Positions 8,268 to 16,454 of a stretch of DNA of 64,000 nt are shown one piece after another. The position numbers and the translations under genes were made by a program. The notes under the pieces were generated by a model. The model was given only the letters and a program-made list of their open reading frames with translations. It was not told the DNA's origin and did no database searches. Each line of letters begins with the position of its first letter. Position 1 is the stretch's first letter. The stretch comes from Demequina sp. NBRC 110054 (GTDB taxonomy: Bacteria > Actinomycetota > Actinomycetes > Actinomycetales > Demequinaceae), in NCBI RefSeq assembly GCF_002090115.1, contig NZ_BBRK01000005.1, forward strand, positions 496,001 through 560,000. The letters are read 5' to 3'.

Positions 8268-9602
8268 TCAGAGGACCGGCAGGTTCGTCTCGAGCTCGAA
8301 CGGGGTGACCTGCTCGCGATAGGCCTGCCACTCCGCGCGCTTGTTGCGCAGCACGAAGTCGAAGACGCGCTCGCCCAGGGTCTCAGCGACCAGCTCCGAA
8401 CGCTCCATGGCACCGATCGCGTCGTTGAGCGACTGCGGAAGCGGCTCGTAGCCCATCGCCTTGCGCTCCTTGTCGGACAGCTCCCACACGTCGTCCTCGA
8501 CACCGGCGGGGAGCTCGTAGCCCTCCTCGATGCCCTTGAGGCCCGCGGCCAGCAGGACCGAGAACGCGAGGTACGGGTTGGTCGCGGAGTCGAGGCCGCG
8601 GTACTCGATGCGCGTCGACTGGCTCTTGCCGGGCTTGTGCACCGGAATGCGCACGAGCGCGGAGCGGTTGTTCGAGCCCCAGCACACGTAGCTGGGTGCC
8701 TCGGACCCGCCCCACAGGCGCTTGTACGAGTTGACGTGCTGGTTGGTGATCAGCGTGATCTCGGGCGCGTGCTTGAGCAGGCCCGCGACGAACTGCTTCG
8801 CGACCGGCGACAGGTCGTATTCGCTGCCCGCCTCGTAGAACGCGTTGCGGTCGCCCTCGAACAGGCTCAGGTGCGTGTGCATTCCCGAGCCCGGAGCGTC
8901 GGCGAGCGGCTTCGGCATGAACGAGGCGTACACGCCCTGCTGGAGCGCGACCTCCTTGATGACCGAGCGGAACGTCATGATGTTGTCGGCCATGGTCAGC
9001 GCGTCCGCGTAGCGCAGATCGATCTCGTTCTGGCCGGGGCCGATCTCATGGTGCGAGAACTCGACCGAGATGCCCATGGACTCGAGCATCGTGATCGCGT
9101 CGCGGCGGAAGCTGTGCGCCGCGCCTCGCGGGACGTTGTCGAAGTACCCGGCCTGGTCCACCGGTACGGGCGGCTGCCCGGGAACGAGCGACTCGAAGAG
9201 GTAGAACTCGATCTCGGGGTGCGTGTAGAAGGTGAAGCCCTTCTCGCTCGCCTTGTCGAGGGTGCGGGTGAGCACGTTGCGCGGATCCGACAGCGCCGCG
9301 GCGCCGTCCGGGGTCTGGATGTCGCAGAACATGCGGGCAGCGCCCTGACGCTCGCCGCGCCACGGCAGCACCTGGAAGGTGCTCGGGTCGGGGCGAGCGA
9401 TCATGTCGGCCTCGTACACGCGAGCCAGTCCCTCGACGGCCGAGCCGTCGAAGCCGATGCCCTCGCTGAAGGCGTTCTCGAGCTCCGCGGGAGCGATCGC
9501 GACCGACTTGAGAACACCGAGGACATCGGTGAACCACAGTCGGACGAAACGGATGTCACGCTCCTCGACGGTGCGGAGCACGAATTCCTGCTGCTTGTCC
9601 AT
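8268..9602 (-). CDS. glnA: type I glutamine synthetase, GlnA2-like
   Basis: ATP-dependent ligation of ammonia to glutamate. The 444-residue protein carries the GS signatures: DGSAVEGL near the N-terminus, HHEIGPGQNEIDLRYADAL, the MHTHLS metal-binding strand, KRLWGGSEAP and the catalytic-loop region NNRSALVRIP. Length and adjacency to glnE match GlnA2 of mycobacteria and other actinobacteria. The classical adenylylation block (NLYDLPPE) is absent; GYELPAGVEDD sits in its place, so control by the neighbouring GlnE is uncertain. ATG 9602 (MDKQQEFVLRT) is preferred to ATG 9611 because it is the conserved family start and has AGGATGAGG ahead of it. Confidence 0.95.
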   Translation of the reverse strand: MDKQQEFVLRTVEERDIRFVRLWFTDVLGVLKSVAIAPAELENAFSEGIGFDGSAVEGLARVYEADMIARPDPSTFQVLPWRGERQGAARMFCDIQTPDGAAALSDPRNVLTRTLDKASEKGFTFYTHPEIEFYLFESLVPGQPPVPVDQAGYFDNVPRGAAHSFRRDAITMLESMGISVEFSHHEIGPGQNEIDLRYADALTMADNIMTFRSVIKEVALQQGVYASFMPKPLADAPGSGMHTHLSLFEGDRNAFYEAGSEYDLSPVAKQFVAGLLKHAPEITLITNQHVNSYKRLWGGSEAPSYVCWGSNNRSALVRIPVHKPGKSQSTRIEYRGLDSATNPYLAFSVLLAAGLKGIEEGYELPAGVEDDVWELSDKERKAMGYEPLPQSLNDAIGAMERSELVAETLGERVFDFVLRNKRAEWQAYREQVTPFELETNLPVL

Positions 9603-9698
9603 AGACCTCATCCTGCCTCATCCGCATGACGTTCGTGTTACCTGGAACGTCCGTGCCTACAGCCAGCCAACGCGCGCTGGCACCAACCGGTTCCGTCG

Positions 9699-9704
9699 TA
9701 GGCT
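9699..9704 (+). promoter_or_regulatory. -10 element of a leaderless nadE promoter
   Basis: TAGGCT ends 6 bases before the nadE ATG at 9711, and no ribosome-binding site is visible. No convincing -35 is seen. Transcription would begin at or next to the start codon. Confidence 0.6.
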
Positions 9705-9710
9705 GGCCGC

Positions 9711-11351
9711 ATGACGGACCTGCGCATCGCGATGGCACAGATCAACACCTGCGTGGGCGACATCGCAGGTAACGCCGCACTGATCCTCGACGGCTGCCGT
9801 GCCGCGGCCGAGCGCGGCGCGAGGCTCGTCGCCTTCCCCGAGATGACGACCACGGGCTACCCGATCGAGGACCTCGCCCTGCGCGCGAGCTTCCAGCGCG
9901 CGGCCGAGCAGTCGGTCCACCGGATCGCCGCCGAACTGGACGATGCGGGACTGGGCGACCTCACCGTCGTCCTGGGGACGCTCGGGACGAACGATGAGGG
10001 CCGCCCGACGAACGACGCCGTGGTTCTGCGCGGCGGCGCGGTCACGGAGCGCTACAGCAAGCACCACCTGCCGAACTACGGCGTCTTCGACGAGCGCCGC
10101 ATCTTCGCCGCGGGCCACGAGCCCTGCCTGATCACCGCCGACGAGCGGCGCATCGGCATCGTCGTGTGCGAGGACATCTGGCAGGACGGCGGACCCGTGG
10201 CGGCGCTCGCCTCGAAGGACCTCGACCTGCTGCTCGTGCTCAACGGTTCGCCCTTCGAGGAGGGCAAGGGCATGGTGCGCACCGAGCTCGCGCGGCGACG
10301 CGCGGCCGAGGTCGGCGCCCCGCTCGTGTACGTGAACATGTGGGGCGGCCAGGACGACCTCGTGTTCGACGGCCACTCGTTCATCGTCGCCGCCGACGGC
10401 GAGTGGATGGCGAACTCCCCCGGCTTCGAGGACTCGCTCGTCACGTGGGACGTGCCCGCCCGAGGGACGGCCCCCGCCACGGGCGAGGTCGTCGACTTCG
10501 CCTCCGAGGACGAGCAGGCGTATCGCGCCGTCGTGACCGGGCTGCGCGACTATGTGAACAAGAACGGCTTCGGCTCGATCGTGCTCGGCGTCTCGGGCGG
10601 CATCGACTCGGCGCTGACCGCCGCCATCGCGGCCGACGCGATCGGCGGCGCGAATGTGGTCGGCGTCTCGATGCCGTCGGAGTTCTCCTCGGAGCACTCC
10701 AAGGACGATGCGGCGGATCTGTGCAAGCGGATCGGCGCCGACTACCGGGTCCAGCCGATCGCGCCGCTCGTCGACGCGTTCCAGGCGCAGCTCGCGCTCA
10801 CCGGGGTCGCCGAGGAGAACCTCCAGGCGCGCGTGCGCGGAGTGATCCTCATGGCCATCTCGAACCGCGAGAACCACCTCGTGATCGCGCCCGGCAACAA
10901 GTCCGAGCTCGCGACCGGCTACGCGACCATCTACGACGCGGGCTCGATCGGCGGCTTCGCTCCGCTCAAGGACCTCGACAAGACGCGCGTGTGGGCGCTC
11001 GCGCGGTGGCGCAACGCGCTCGCCCGGTCGCGCGGCGAGGTCGAGCCGATCCCCGTGAACTCGATCGAGAAGCCCCCGTCGGCCGAGCTCAGGCCGGGCC
11101 AGACGGACCAGGACTCGCTGCCCGACTACGCGCTCCTCGACGAGGTCCTCGACGCGTATGTCGAGCACGCCGAGGGCCGCGAGGAGCTGCTCGCGCGCGG
11201 TTTCGACGAGGCCGTCGTCGACAAGGTGCTGTCGCTCGTGGACCGCGCCGAGTGGAAGCGCCGCCAGTACCCTCTCGGACCGAAGGTGACCGCGCTCGCC
11301 TTCGGTCGCGACCGCCGTCTCCCCGTCACCTCGCGCTGGCGCGAGAAGTAG
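9711..11351 (+). CDS. nadE: glutamine-dependent NAD+ synthetase
   Basis: The last step of NAD synthesis, amidating nicotinate adenine dinucleotide with glutamine nitrogen. The 546-residue protein has two domains. The N-terminal nitrilase-type glutaminase has its Glu44 (FPEMT), Lys117 (YSKHH) and Cys153 (GIVVCEDIW) triad. The C-terminal ATP-pyrophosphatase synthetase has the P-loop SGGIDS (about 295-300), GNKSELATGYATIYDAGS and SIEKPPSAELRPGQTDQD. It is divergent from glnA, linking it physically to the glutamine supply. The start is the first ATG and lies 6 bases after a -10 motif. The C-terminal codons and stop are duplicated 258 bases downstream (see the spacer repeat). Confidence 0.96.
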   Translation: MTDLRIAMAQINTCVGDIAGNAALILDGCRAAAERGARLVAFPEMTTTGYPIEDLALRASFQRAAEQSVHRIAAELDDAGLGDLTVVLGTLGTNDEGRPTNDAVVLRGGAVTERYSKHHLPNYGVFDERRIFAAGHEPCLITADERRIGIVVCEDIWQDGGPVAALASKDLDLLLVLNGSPFEEGKGMVRTELARRRAAEVGAPLVYVNMWGGQDDLVFDGHSFIVAADGEWMANSPGFEDSLVTWDVPARGTAPATGEVVDFASEDEQAYRAVVTGLRDYVNKNGFGSIVLGVSGGIDSALTAAIAADAIGGANVVGVSMPSEFSSEHSKDDAADLCKRIGADYRVQPIAPLVDAFQAQLALTGVAEENLQARVRGVILMAISNRENHLVIAPGNKSELATGYATIYDAGSIGGFAPLKDLDKTRVWALARWRNALARSRGEVEPIPVNSIEKPPSAELRPGQTDQDSLPDYALLDEVLDAYVEHAEGREELLARGFDEAVVDKVLSLVDRAEWKRRQYPLGPKVTALAFGRDRRLPVTSRWREK

Positions 11352-11610
11352 GACCTCGGCTTCCGCGCTATCCCGGCCCCGCATTCCTTTCGGTGCGGAT
11401 CTCGGCGGGCCCTGCACTCCCAGATTCCGCTGAGTGTGGCCGGGCCCGTGAGCGGTGGAGCTGTGGTCAGAACCCTCGGGTCAGCGAGAACGGTCGGCGC
11501 CTTCTGGAATGGCGCGACAGGTCGCCACACCTAGAGCCACACCCTGAGGAATCTAGGCGCCTCCGCACGTCCCGCAGCCACACCCAGAGGAATCTGGCGC
11601 GAGAAGTAGG
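11336..11610. repeat. nadE-panB spacer bounded by a 17-bp direct repeat, with internal inverted arms
   Basis: The word ctggcgcgagaagtagg, which includes the nadE stop codon, occurs at 11336-11352 and exactly again at 11594-11610. Between the copies are three related arms: 11422-11440 (agattccgctgagtgtggc) in one orientation, and 11535-11554 and 11576-11595 (agccacaccctgaggaatct and a one-base variant) in the other. They could pair into long stems. A smaller hairpin, CCGCA...TGCGG, lies near 11389-11408 just after nadE and may act as a terminator. No open frame or transposase is evident in the 241 bases between the 17-bp copies. It looks like a small inserted or duplicated non-coding element. 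Confidence 0.7.
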
Positions 11611-11635
11611 TCGCTCCCCGTGAGAAGGTGAAGCC

Positions 11636-12439
11636 ATGAGCAAGAAGGTGCGGATCCACCACTTCAAGGAGATGAAGCAGCGCGGTGAGAAGATCACCAT
11701 GCTGACGGCGTACGACTATCCGACCGCGAAGGCGTTCGACGCCGCCGGCGTCGACATGCTGCTCGTCGGAGACTCGCTCGGCGACAACATGCTCGGCTAC
11801 GACTCGACGGTCCCCCTCACGATCGACGAGATGGTCCCGTTCGCGCGCGCCGTGGCGCGCGCCGCCGAGCGCGCGTTCGTCGTCGCGGACCTGCCGTTCG
11901 GCTCGTACGAGGTCTCCCCCGAGCAGGCCGTCGAGTCCTCGATCAGGATGATGAAGCTGTCGGGCGCGCAGGCGATCAAGTTCGAGGGCGGACGACGCAT
12001 CGCACGCCAGGTCAAGGCCGTCACCGACGCGGGCATCCCGTTCTGCGGCCACCTGGGCTTCACGCCGCAGAGCGAGAACGCGCTTGGCGGCCGACGCATC
12101 CAGGGGCGCGGTGAGCAGGGCATCCAGGACCTCGTGGACGATGCGCTCGCCCTGCAGGAGGCGGGCGCCTTCGCGGTCGTGCTCGAGATGGTCGTGGCGC
12201 CCGCGGCGGAGGCGGTCACCAAGGCCCTCGACATCCCGACGATCGGCATCGGCGCAGGCTCCTCCACCGACGGCCAGGTGCTCGTGTGGCTCGACATGGC
12301 GGGCGTCGGCGACTGGCACCCCCGGTTCTCGCGCCAGTTCGGCGCGGTGGGCGCCGAGATGACGAATGCCGCGTCGGGCTACGTGCAGGCCGTCAAGGAC
12401 GTCGAGTTCCCGGCCGCCGAGCACACGTTCGACAGCTGA
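11636..12439 (+). CDS. panB: 3-methyl-2-oxobutanoate hydroxymethyltransferase
   Basis: Committed step of pantothenate synthesis: methylene-tetrahydrofolate plus alpha-ketoisovalerate gives ketopantoate. The 267-residue protein matches PanB along its length, with MLTAYDYPTAK, VGDSLG (metal-binding Asp), VVADLPFGSYE, KFEGG, GHLGFTPQ and IGIGAG blocks. GAAGGTG lies 6 bases before the ATG. It stands alone after the repeat-bearing spacer, with no panC or panD beside it. A ketopantoate-reductase-like gene (PanE family) lies 45 kb away at 56.5 kb. Confidence 0.96.
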   Translation: MSKKVRIHHFKEMKQRGEKITMLTAYDYPTAKAFDAAGVDMLLVGDSLGDNMLGYDSTVPLTIDEMVPFARAVARAAERAFVVADLPFGSYEVSPEQAVESSIRMMKLSGAQAIKFEGGRRIARQVKAVTDAGIPFCGHLGFTPQSENALGGRRIQGRGEQGIQDLVDDALALQEAGAFAVVLEMVVAPAAEAVTKALDIPTIGIGAGSSTDGQVLVWLDMAGVGDWHPRFSRQFGAVGAEMTNAASGYVQAVKDVEFPAAEHTFDS

Positions 12440-12518
12440 TCGCGGGCGCGCGGACCGCTCAAACGGGGCTGCGCGACGCACAGAGGGCGCGCGAGGCGCG
12501 CCGAGGAAGGAGTGCTCG

Positions 12519-13373
12519 ATGGCGAGCATCGTCGTGACCGGCAGCAAAGGCAAGCTCGGCCGGGTGGTCGTGGACGTCCTCACCGCGGAGGGCCACGCCG
12601 TCCATGGCCTGGACACCGTGCCCTCCCCGCCGTCACCAGACTTCACGCGGGTCGATCTCACCGACTACGGCCAGACGGTCGACGCGCTCTTCGGGGTGCA
12701 GGACCGGTACGACTGCGTCGACGCGGTCGTGCACCTCGCGGCGATCCCGGCGCCCGGCCAGGCCGCGGACGTGGCGACCTTCGACAACAACATGCTCGCG
12801 ACCTCGCACGTGTTCCAGGGCGCGCTGCGCGCGGGCGTGCGGAAGATCGTCTACGCGTCCTCGGAGACCGTCCTGGGCCTGCCGTTCGCGACCGATCCGC
12901 CGTACATCCCCGTGGACGAGGACTACGACGCTCGCCCCGAGTCGAACTACTCGCTCGTGAAGCATCTCGAGGAGCAGATGGCGATCCAGCTGTGCCGCTG
13001 GCATCAGGATCTGTCGGTCACGGCGCTGCGCTTCTCCAACGTGATGTACGAGGAGGAGTACGCGGACTTCCCCGCGTTCGACGCCGACGCGACCCTCCGC
13101 CGATGGAACCTGTGGGGATACATCGACGCGCGCGACGGCGCCCAGGCGGTGTCCAGGGCGCTCGCGCACGACGCCCTCGGCTTCGAGCGCTTCGTCATCG
13201 CGAACGCGGACACCGTCATGTCCCGTTCGAGCGCCGAGCTGGTGGCCGAGCAGTTCCCCGACGTGCCGGTCACGAAGGAGCTCGGCGAGCACGAGACGCT
13301 GCTGTCGATCGACAAGGCGCGCGCGGTGCTCGGGTTCGAGCCCCAGCACTCGTGGCGCGACCACGTGGGCTGA
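12519..13373 (+). CDS. NAD-dependent epimerase/dehydratase family protein
   Basis: A Rossmann-fold extended SDR of 284 residues that probably epimerises, dehydrates or reduces a nucleotide sugar or related compound. Visible are the nucleotide-binding GSKGKLG at the N-terminus, the VVHLAAIPAPG strand and the active-site Y-S-L-V-K (within NYSLVKHLEE). The AAGGAG site 8 bases before ATG 12519 fixes the start; the open frame extends further upstream without support. It follows panB by about 80 bases and converges on the next gene, 13 bases from its stop. The substrate is not evident; the group includes uronate dehydrogenases and sugar epimerases. Confidence 0.8.
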   Translation: MASIVVTGSKGKLGRVVVDVLTAEGHAVHGLDTVPSPPSPDFTRVDLTDYGQTVDALFGVQDRYDCVDAVVHLAAIPAPGQAADVATFDNNMLATSHVFQGALRAGVRKIVYASSETVLGLPFATDPPYIPVDEDYDARPESNYSLVKHLEEQMAIQLCRWHQDLSVTALRFSNVMYEEEYADFPAFDADATLRRWNLWGYIDARDGAQAVSRALAHDALGFERFVIANADTVMSRSSAELVAEQFPDVPVTKELGEHETLLSIDKARAVLGFEPQHSWRDHVG

Positions 13374-13386
13374 GCGCGACGTCCGG

Positions 13387-14343
13387 TCAGAGCATCGTCG
13401 ACGCGACCGGCGACAGCGGAGGCACCCTCCACGCTCCCGTGAGCACGGGGTCGTGCGGCTGGTACAGCCGCGTGACGATGCCCCACCTCTCGGGCACGGG
13501 GATGTCGTTCGGCCCCTCGGGCGCCCCGTGCACGAAGCGGACCTCCACGGCGCCCGTCTCGTCTGGCACCGCCGTCACGCTGTTGACCGAGTAGCGGCCG
13601 TGCGGGTTCGGCTCGAAGAAGCCCTCGTCGTTGTAGACCGACACCGACCAGAACGCGTCGACGGGCACGTCGACCAGGGTGAGCCGGCTGTCGATCGCGG
13701 GATCGTCCGGCACGGCGCTGACGTAGACGGCCTCGGAGGACGGCAGCCCGCCCCAGCCCGTGGCAGTGCCGATGAGGTGGCGGATCGGATCGACCTGTCC
13801 CTTGGCACCGAAGGCGCCGTCGTATCCGTCCAGACCCGAGCCGAGCACCTCGAGCGCCGTCCGCGTCGCGTCGAGATCCGCGAGGTTGTAGTCCGGCATC
13901 ACGAGGTCCTCGCCGCCGTCGGCGACGACGTCGATGCCGTCCTGCAGCGCCTGGACGGCCTCGACATCGGCCGGATCGACCGGGTCCACGAGGATGCGGA
14001 TCGCGACGAGCGCGTAGCGCGTGCCCGCCTCGGTCACACTCAACCAGTACTTGCCCGCCGAGTGCAGCACGAGCGGCACGTAGTGATCGTTGTTGACGAC
14101 CATCGCGGACATGTAGCGGTCGCCCGCGTGCGGGAGCACCAGCTCGACCGGCTTGGCGAGGTCGAGCACCGCGAGGCTGTAGAGCGTGTCGCGGTTCATG
14201 CGGACGACGGGCTGCGAATCGATCGGCGTCGGCACCCGGTTGTGGTGGAGGCGATTGACGCCTCCCGCGATCCGCTGGTTCGCGACCAGCATGCGATCGG
14301 TCTCGGCTCGGACGAAGTTGTCGACGTTGACGTGGATGCTCAT
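13387..14343 (-). CDS. DUF1254/DUF1214 domain protein
   Basis: A 318-residue protein of uncharacterised function. The N-terminal part has the DUF1254 hallmark MNRDTLYSLAVLDL, and the C-terminal part has the DUF1214 pattern FWSVSVYNDEGFFEPNPHG. No signal peptide or membrane helix is seen, unlike many secreted members. GAGGAGG lies 8 bases before ATG 14343. It is transcribed in the same direction as the small SPOR-like gene but 101 bases separate them. Members have been annotated loosely as cell-envelope proteins; no reaction is established. Confidence 0.8.
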   Translation of the reverse strand: MSIHVNVDNFVRAETDRMLVANQRIAGGVNRLHHNRVPTPIDSQPVVRMNRDTLYSLAVLDLAKPVELVLPHAGDRYMSAMVVNNDHYVPLVLHSAGKYWLSVTEAGTRYALVAIRILVDPVDPADVEAVQALQDGIDVVADGGEDLVMPDYNLADLDATRTALEVLGSGLDGYDGAFGAKGQVDPIRHLIGTATGWGGLPSSEAVYVSAVPDDPAIDSRLTLVDVPVDAFWSVSVYNDEGFFEPNPHGRYSVNSVTAVPDETGAVEVRFVHGAPEGPNDIPVPERWGIVTRLYQPHDPVLTGAWRVPPLSPVASTML

Positions 14344-14444
14344 GATGCAGCCTCCTCTGTGGCCCTCACTCCATCGTCCGCCCGGAGCGAGCGCATCGCC
14401 AACCGAGGAGGCGGCGAACCAGCCGCGGGGCGGGCCCGCTCGGG

Positions 14445-14648
14445 TCAGGCGCGGTCGCCCCGCCAGTCCGCATCGTCGTCGTCCCACGCCGCCGAGCGCT
14501 TGCGCGCCTTGTCGAGCGCGTGCTCCGCCTCCTCGCGCGTCGCGTAGGGACCCATAAGGTCCTCCCACGAGCTGACGCGCCCCTCCTCCACCGCATGCGT
14601 GCGGGTGTTGAAGAAGTACTCGACGCGCTCAGGACTCTCGTATGACAT
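14445..14648 (-). CDS. small SPOR-domain-like protein
   Basis: A 67-residue acidic protein with FNTRTHAVEEGRVSSWEDL, then MGPYATREEAEHALDKARKR and a terminal WDDDDADW patch. The GPYATREEAEHAL segment resembles the short SPOR repeat seen in peptidoglycan-binding proteins, and similar small genes sit beside map in related actinobacteria (from memory). GGAGG is 9 bases before ATG 14648; another ATG lies two codons upstream but would crowd the ribosome site. It is divergent from map, with 31 bases between the two start codons, so both promoters are interleaved. Confidence 0.7.
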   Translation of the reverse strand: MSYESPERVEYFFNTRTHAVEEGRVSSWEDLMGPYATREEAEHALDKARKRSAAWDDDDADWRGDRA

Positions 14649-14666
14649 GCACATCGCCTCCGTGAA

Positions 14667-14672
14667 TAGACT
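14667..14672 (+). promoter_or_regulatory. -10 element of a leaderless map promoter
   Basis: TAGACT lies 7 bases before the map ATG at 14680, with no ribosome site between. It is inside the 31-base gap shared with the divergent SPOR-like gene. Confidence 0.5.
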
Positions 14673-14679
14673 GCCAGGT

Positions 14680-15561
14680 ATGAGCAAGGCCCGCGAGAGC
14701 ATCGTCAAGGGGGTCGTGTCGCCTCTGCGCGACGTGCCCCAGACCATCGCCCGTCCCCCGTACGTCGGCCGCAAGAGGGCTCCGCGCTGGAGCGGCGGCG
14801 ACGTCTACGACGAGGAGACGGTCGCCCACATCCGCGAGAGCGGCCGGATCGCGGCGCAGGCCCTCGTCGAGATCGGCAAGGCCGTCCGCCCCGGCGTCAC
14901 GACCGACGAGCTCGACCGCATCGGTCACGAGTTCTGCCTCGACCACGGCGCCTACCCCTCGACGCTCGGCTACCCCGGCGCCGCGGGTCGACCGCCGTTC
15001 CCCAAGGCGTCGTGCACCTCGATCAACGAGGTCATCTGCCACGGCATCCCGGACTCGACGGTCGTCCAGGAGGGCGACATCGTCAAGGTCGACCTCACCG
15101 CGTACAAGAACGGCGTGCACGGCGACAACTGCGCGTCCTTCATCGCCGGCGAGGGGTCCGAGCGCGCGAAGCAGCTCGTCGAGGTGACGCATGAGGCGAT
15201 GATGCGCGGCATCAAGGCCGCGATGCCCGGCCGTCAGGTCAACGTGATCGGCCGCGTGATCGAGAAGTACGCCGCGCGCTTCGGCTACGAGTCCGTGCGC
15301 AGCTACACGGGACACGGCGTCGGGCCTGCGTTCCACACCGGCCTCGTGATCCCGCACTACGACGCGGCGCCGTACCACGACGACGTGATCGAGGTCGGGA
15401 TGGTCTTCACCGTCGAACCGATGCTGGTGGACGGCTCGGAGGAGAACCACGAGTGGGACGACGGCTGGACGGTCGTCACGGACGACGGCAGCTGGGTGGC
15501 ACAGTTCGAGAACACGATCCTCATCACCGAGGACGGCCCGGAGGTACTGACAGCACCATGA
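14680..15561 (+). CDS. map: type I methionine aminopeptidase
   Basis: Removes N-terminal methionine from nascent proteins. The 293-residue protein has an N-terminal extension of about 40 residues before the catalytic domain, as in the MetAP Ic form of actinobacteria. It has the ligand set: His in VICHGIP, Asp pair in KVDLTAYKNGVHGDN, His in YTGHGVG, Glu in VEPML and Glu in QFENTIL. ATG 14680 is the first start downstream of a -10 motif. The stop overlaps the ppgK start (ATGA), so the two are translationally coupled. Confidence 0.95.
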   Translation: MSKARESIVKGVVSPLRDVPQTIARPPYVGRKRAPRWSGGDVYDEETVAHIRESGRIAAQALVEIGKAVRPGVTTDELDRIGHEFCLDHGAYPSTLGYPGAAGRPPFPKASCTSINEVICHGIPDSTVVQEGDIVKVDLTAYKNGVHGDNCASFIAGEGSERAKQLVEVTHEAMMRGIKAAMPGRQVNVIGRVIEKYAARFGYESVRSYTGHGVGPAFHTGLVIPHYDAAPYHDDVIEVGMVFTVEPMLVDGSEENHEWDDGWTVVTDDGSWVAQFENTILITEDGPEVLTAP

Positions 15562-16397
15562 GCAAGCACATCGCGATCGGCGTCGACATCGGCGGCTCGG
15601 GCATCAAGGCCGCGCCCGTGAACCTCAAGACGGGCGAGTTCGCCGACGAGCGCTACCGCATCCCCACCCCGCAGCCCTCGACCCCGGAGGCCGTGGGCAA
15701 GACGGTCGCCAAGTGCATCGCGAGATTCGAGCCGTCGCGCAAGACGCCGATCGGCGTCGCGTTCCCCGGCGTGATCCAGCACGGCGTCGTGATGACCGCG
15801 GCGAACGTCGAGGACTCGTGGGTCGGGGTCAACCTGCGCGAGCTCATCCGCGACTACGCGGGCCACGACGTCCACGTCCTCAACGACGCGGATGCCGCGG
15901 GCTTCGGCGAGTACCGATACGGCGCGGCGCACGGCCGGGACGGGTCGATCTTCATGACGACCCTGGGCACGGGGATCGGCACCGCGATGATCGTCGACGG
16001 CGTGCTCGTGCCGAACCTCGAGCTCGGCCACCTCATCATCGACGGGCACGACGCCGAGGAGTACGCCGCAGAGTCGGCGCGCGACCGACACAACCTGGAC
16101 TGGGACGGCTGGATCGTCGAGCTTCAGAAGTACTACTCGGAGATCGAGCGCCTGTTCTGGCCCGACCTCATCATCGTCGGCGGCGGGGTGTCGAAGAAGC
16201 ACCACATGTTCCTCCCGAAGCTCACGCTGCGCGCGCCCATCATGCCGGCCGAGCTGCTCAACGGCGCGGGGATCGTCGGCGCCGCGGCCGCGGCTCACGC
16301 GGAGGCGGTCAAGGAGAAGGCCCGCGCGAAGGAGCACGCGAAGCAGGCCGAGCGCACCGCGAAGAAGGCGGCAAAGCGCGCGGAGAAGTCCCGCTAG
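15558..16397 (+). CDS. ppgK: polyphosphate glucokinase
   Basis: Phosphorylates glucose with polyphosphate (often also ATP), an actinobacterial form of glucokinase. The 279-residue protein has the ROK-type phosphate loop DIGGSGIKAAPV, and the PpgK-specific stretch GHLIIDGHDAEEYAAESARD. DADAAGFGEYRYGA and TTLGTGIGTA are also visible. The last 30 or so residues form a Lys/Ala/Arg-rich helix (AVKEKARAKEHAKQAERTAK), an extension that could bind polyphosphate or other anions. It overlaps map by four bases and would channel glucose from the alpha-glucosidase or beta-galactosidase into glycolysis. Confidence 0.93.
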   Translation: MSKHIAIGVDIGGSGIKAAPVNLKTGEFADERYRIPTPQPSTPEAVGKTVAKCIARFEPSRKTPIGVAFPGVIQHGVVMTAANVEDSWVGVNLRELIRDYAGHDVHVLNDADAAGFGEYRYGAAHGRDGSIFMTTLGTGIGTAMIVDGVLVPNLELGHLIIDGHDAEEYAAESARDRHNLDWDGWIVELQKYYSEIERLFWPDLIIVGGGVSKKHHMFLPKLTLRAPIMPAELLNGAGIVGAAAAAHAEAVKEKARAKEHAKQAERTAKKAAKRAEKSR

Positions 16398-16403
16398 GCG
16401 ACA

Positions 16404-16448
16404 CCTACGGGCGCGTAGCCTACGGTGGCGTAGGTACGGGTCTAGGAT
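16404..16448 (+). promoter_or_regulatory. fadD promoter with two tandem palindromic operators
   Basis: Two adjoining inverted repeats share the arms CCTACG and CGTAGG around 4 bases: 16404-16419 (last base mismatched) and 16419-16434 (perfect). They lie immediately upstream of TAGGAT (16443-16448), which ends 6 bases before the fadD ATG, so transcription is probably leaderless. The arrangement suits a dimeric repressor, for example a TetR-type fatty-acid regulator, blocking the promoter. No such regulator is encoded nearby. Confidence 0.7.
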
Positions 16449-16454
16449 CGATCC

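Noticed and set aside
11336-11610. Integrated genetic element with att sites at the nadE end
   Set aside because: The 17-bp repeat is real, but no integrase, excisionase or open frame lies between the copies, so it is recorded as a repeat and not as a mobile element.
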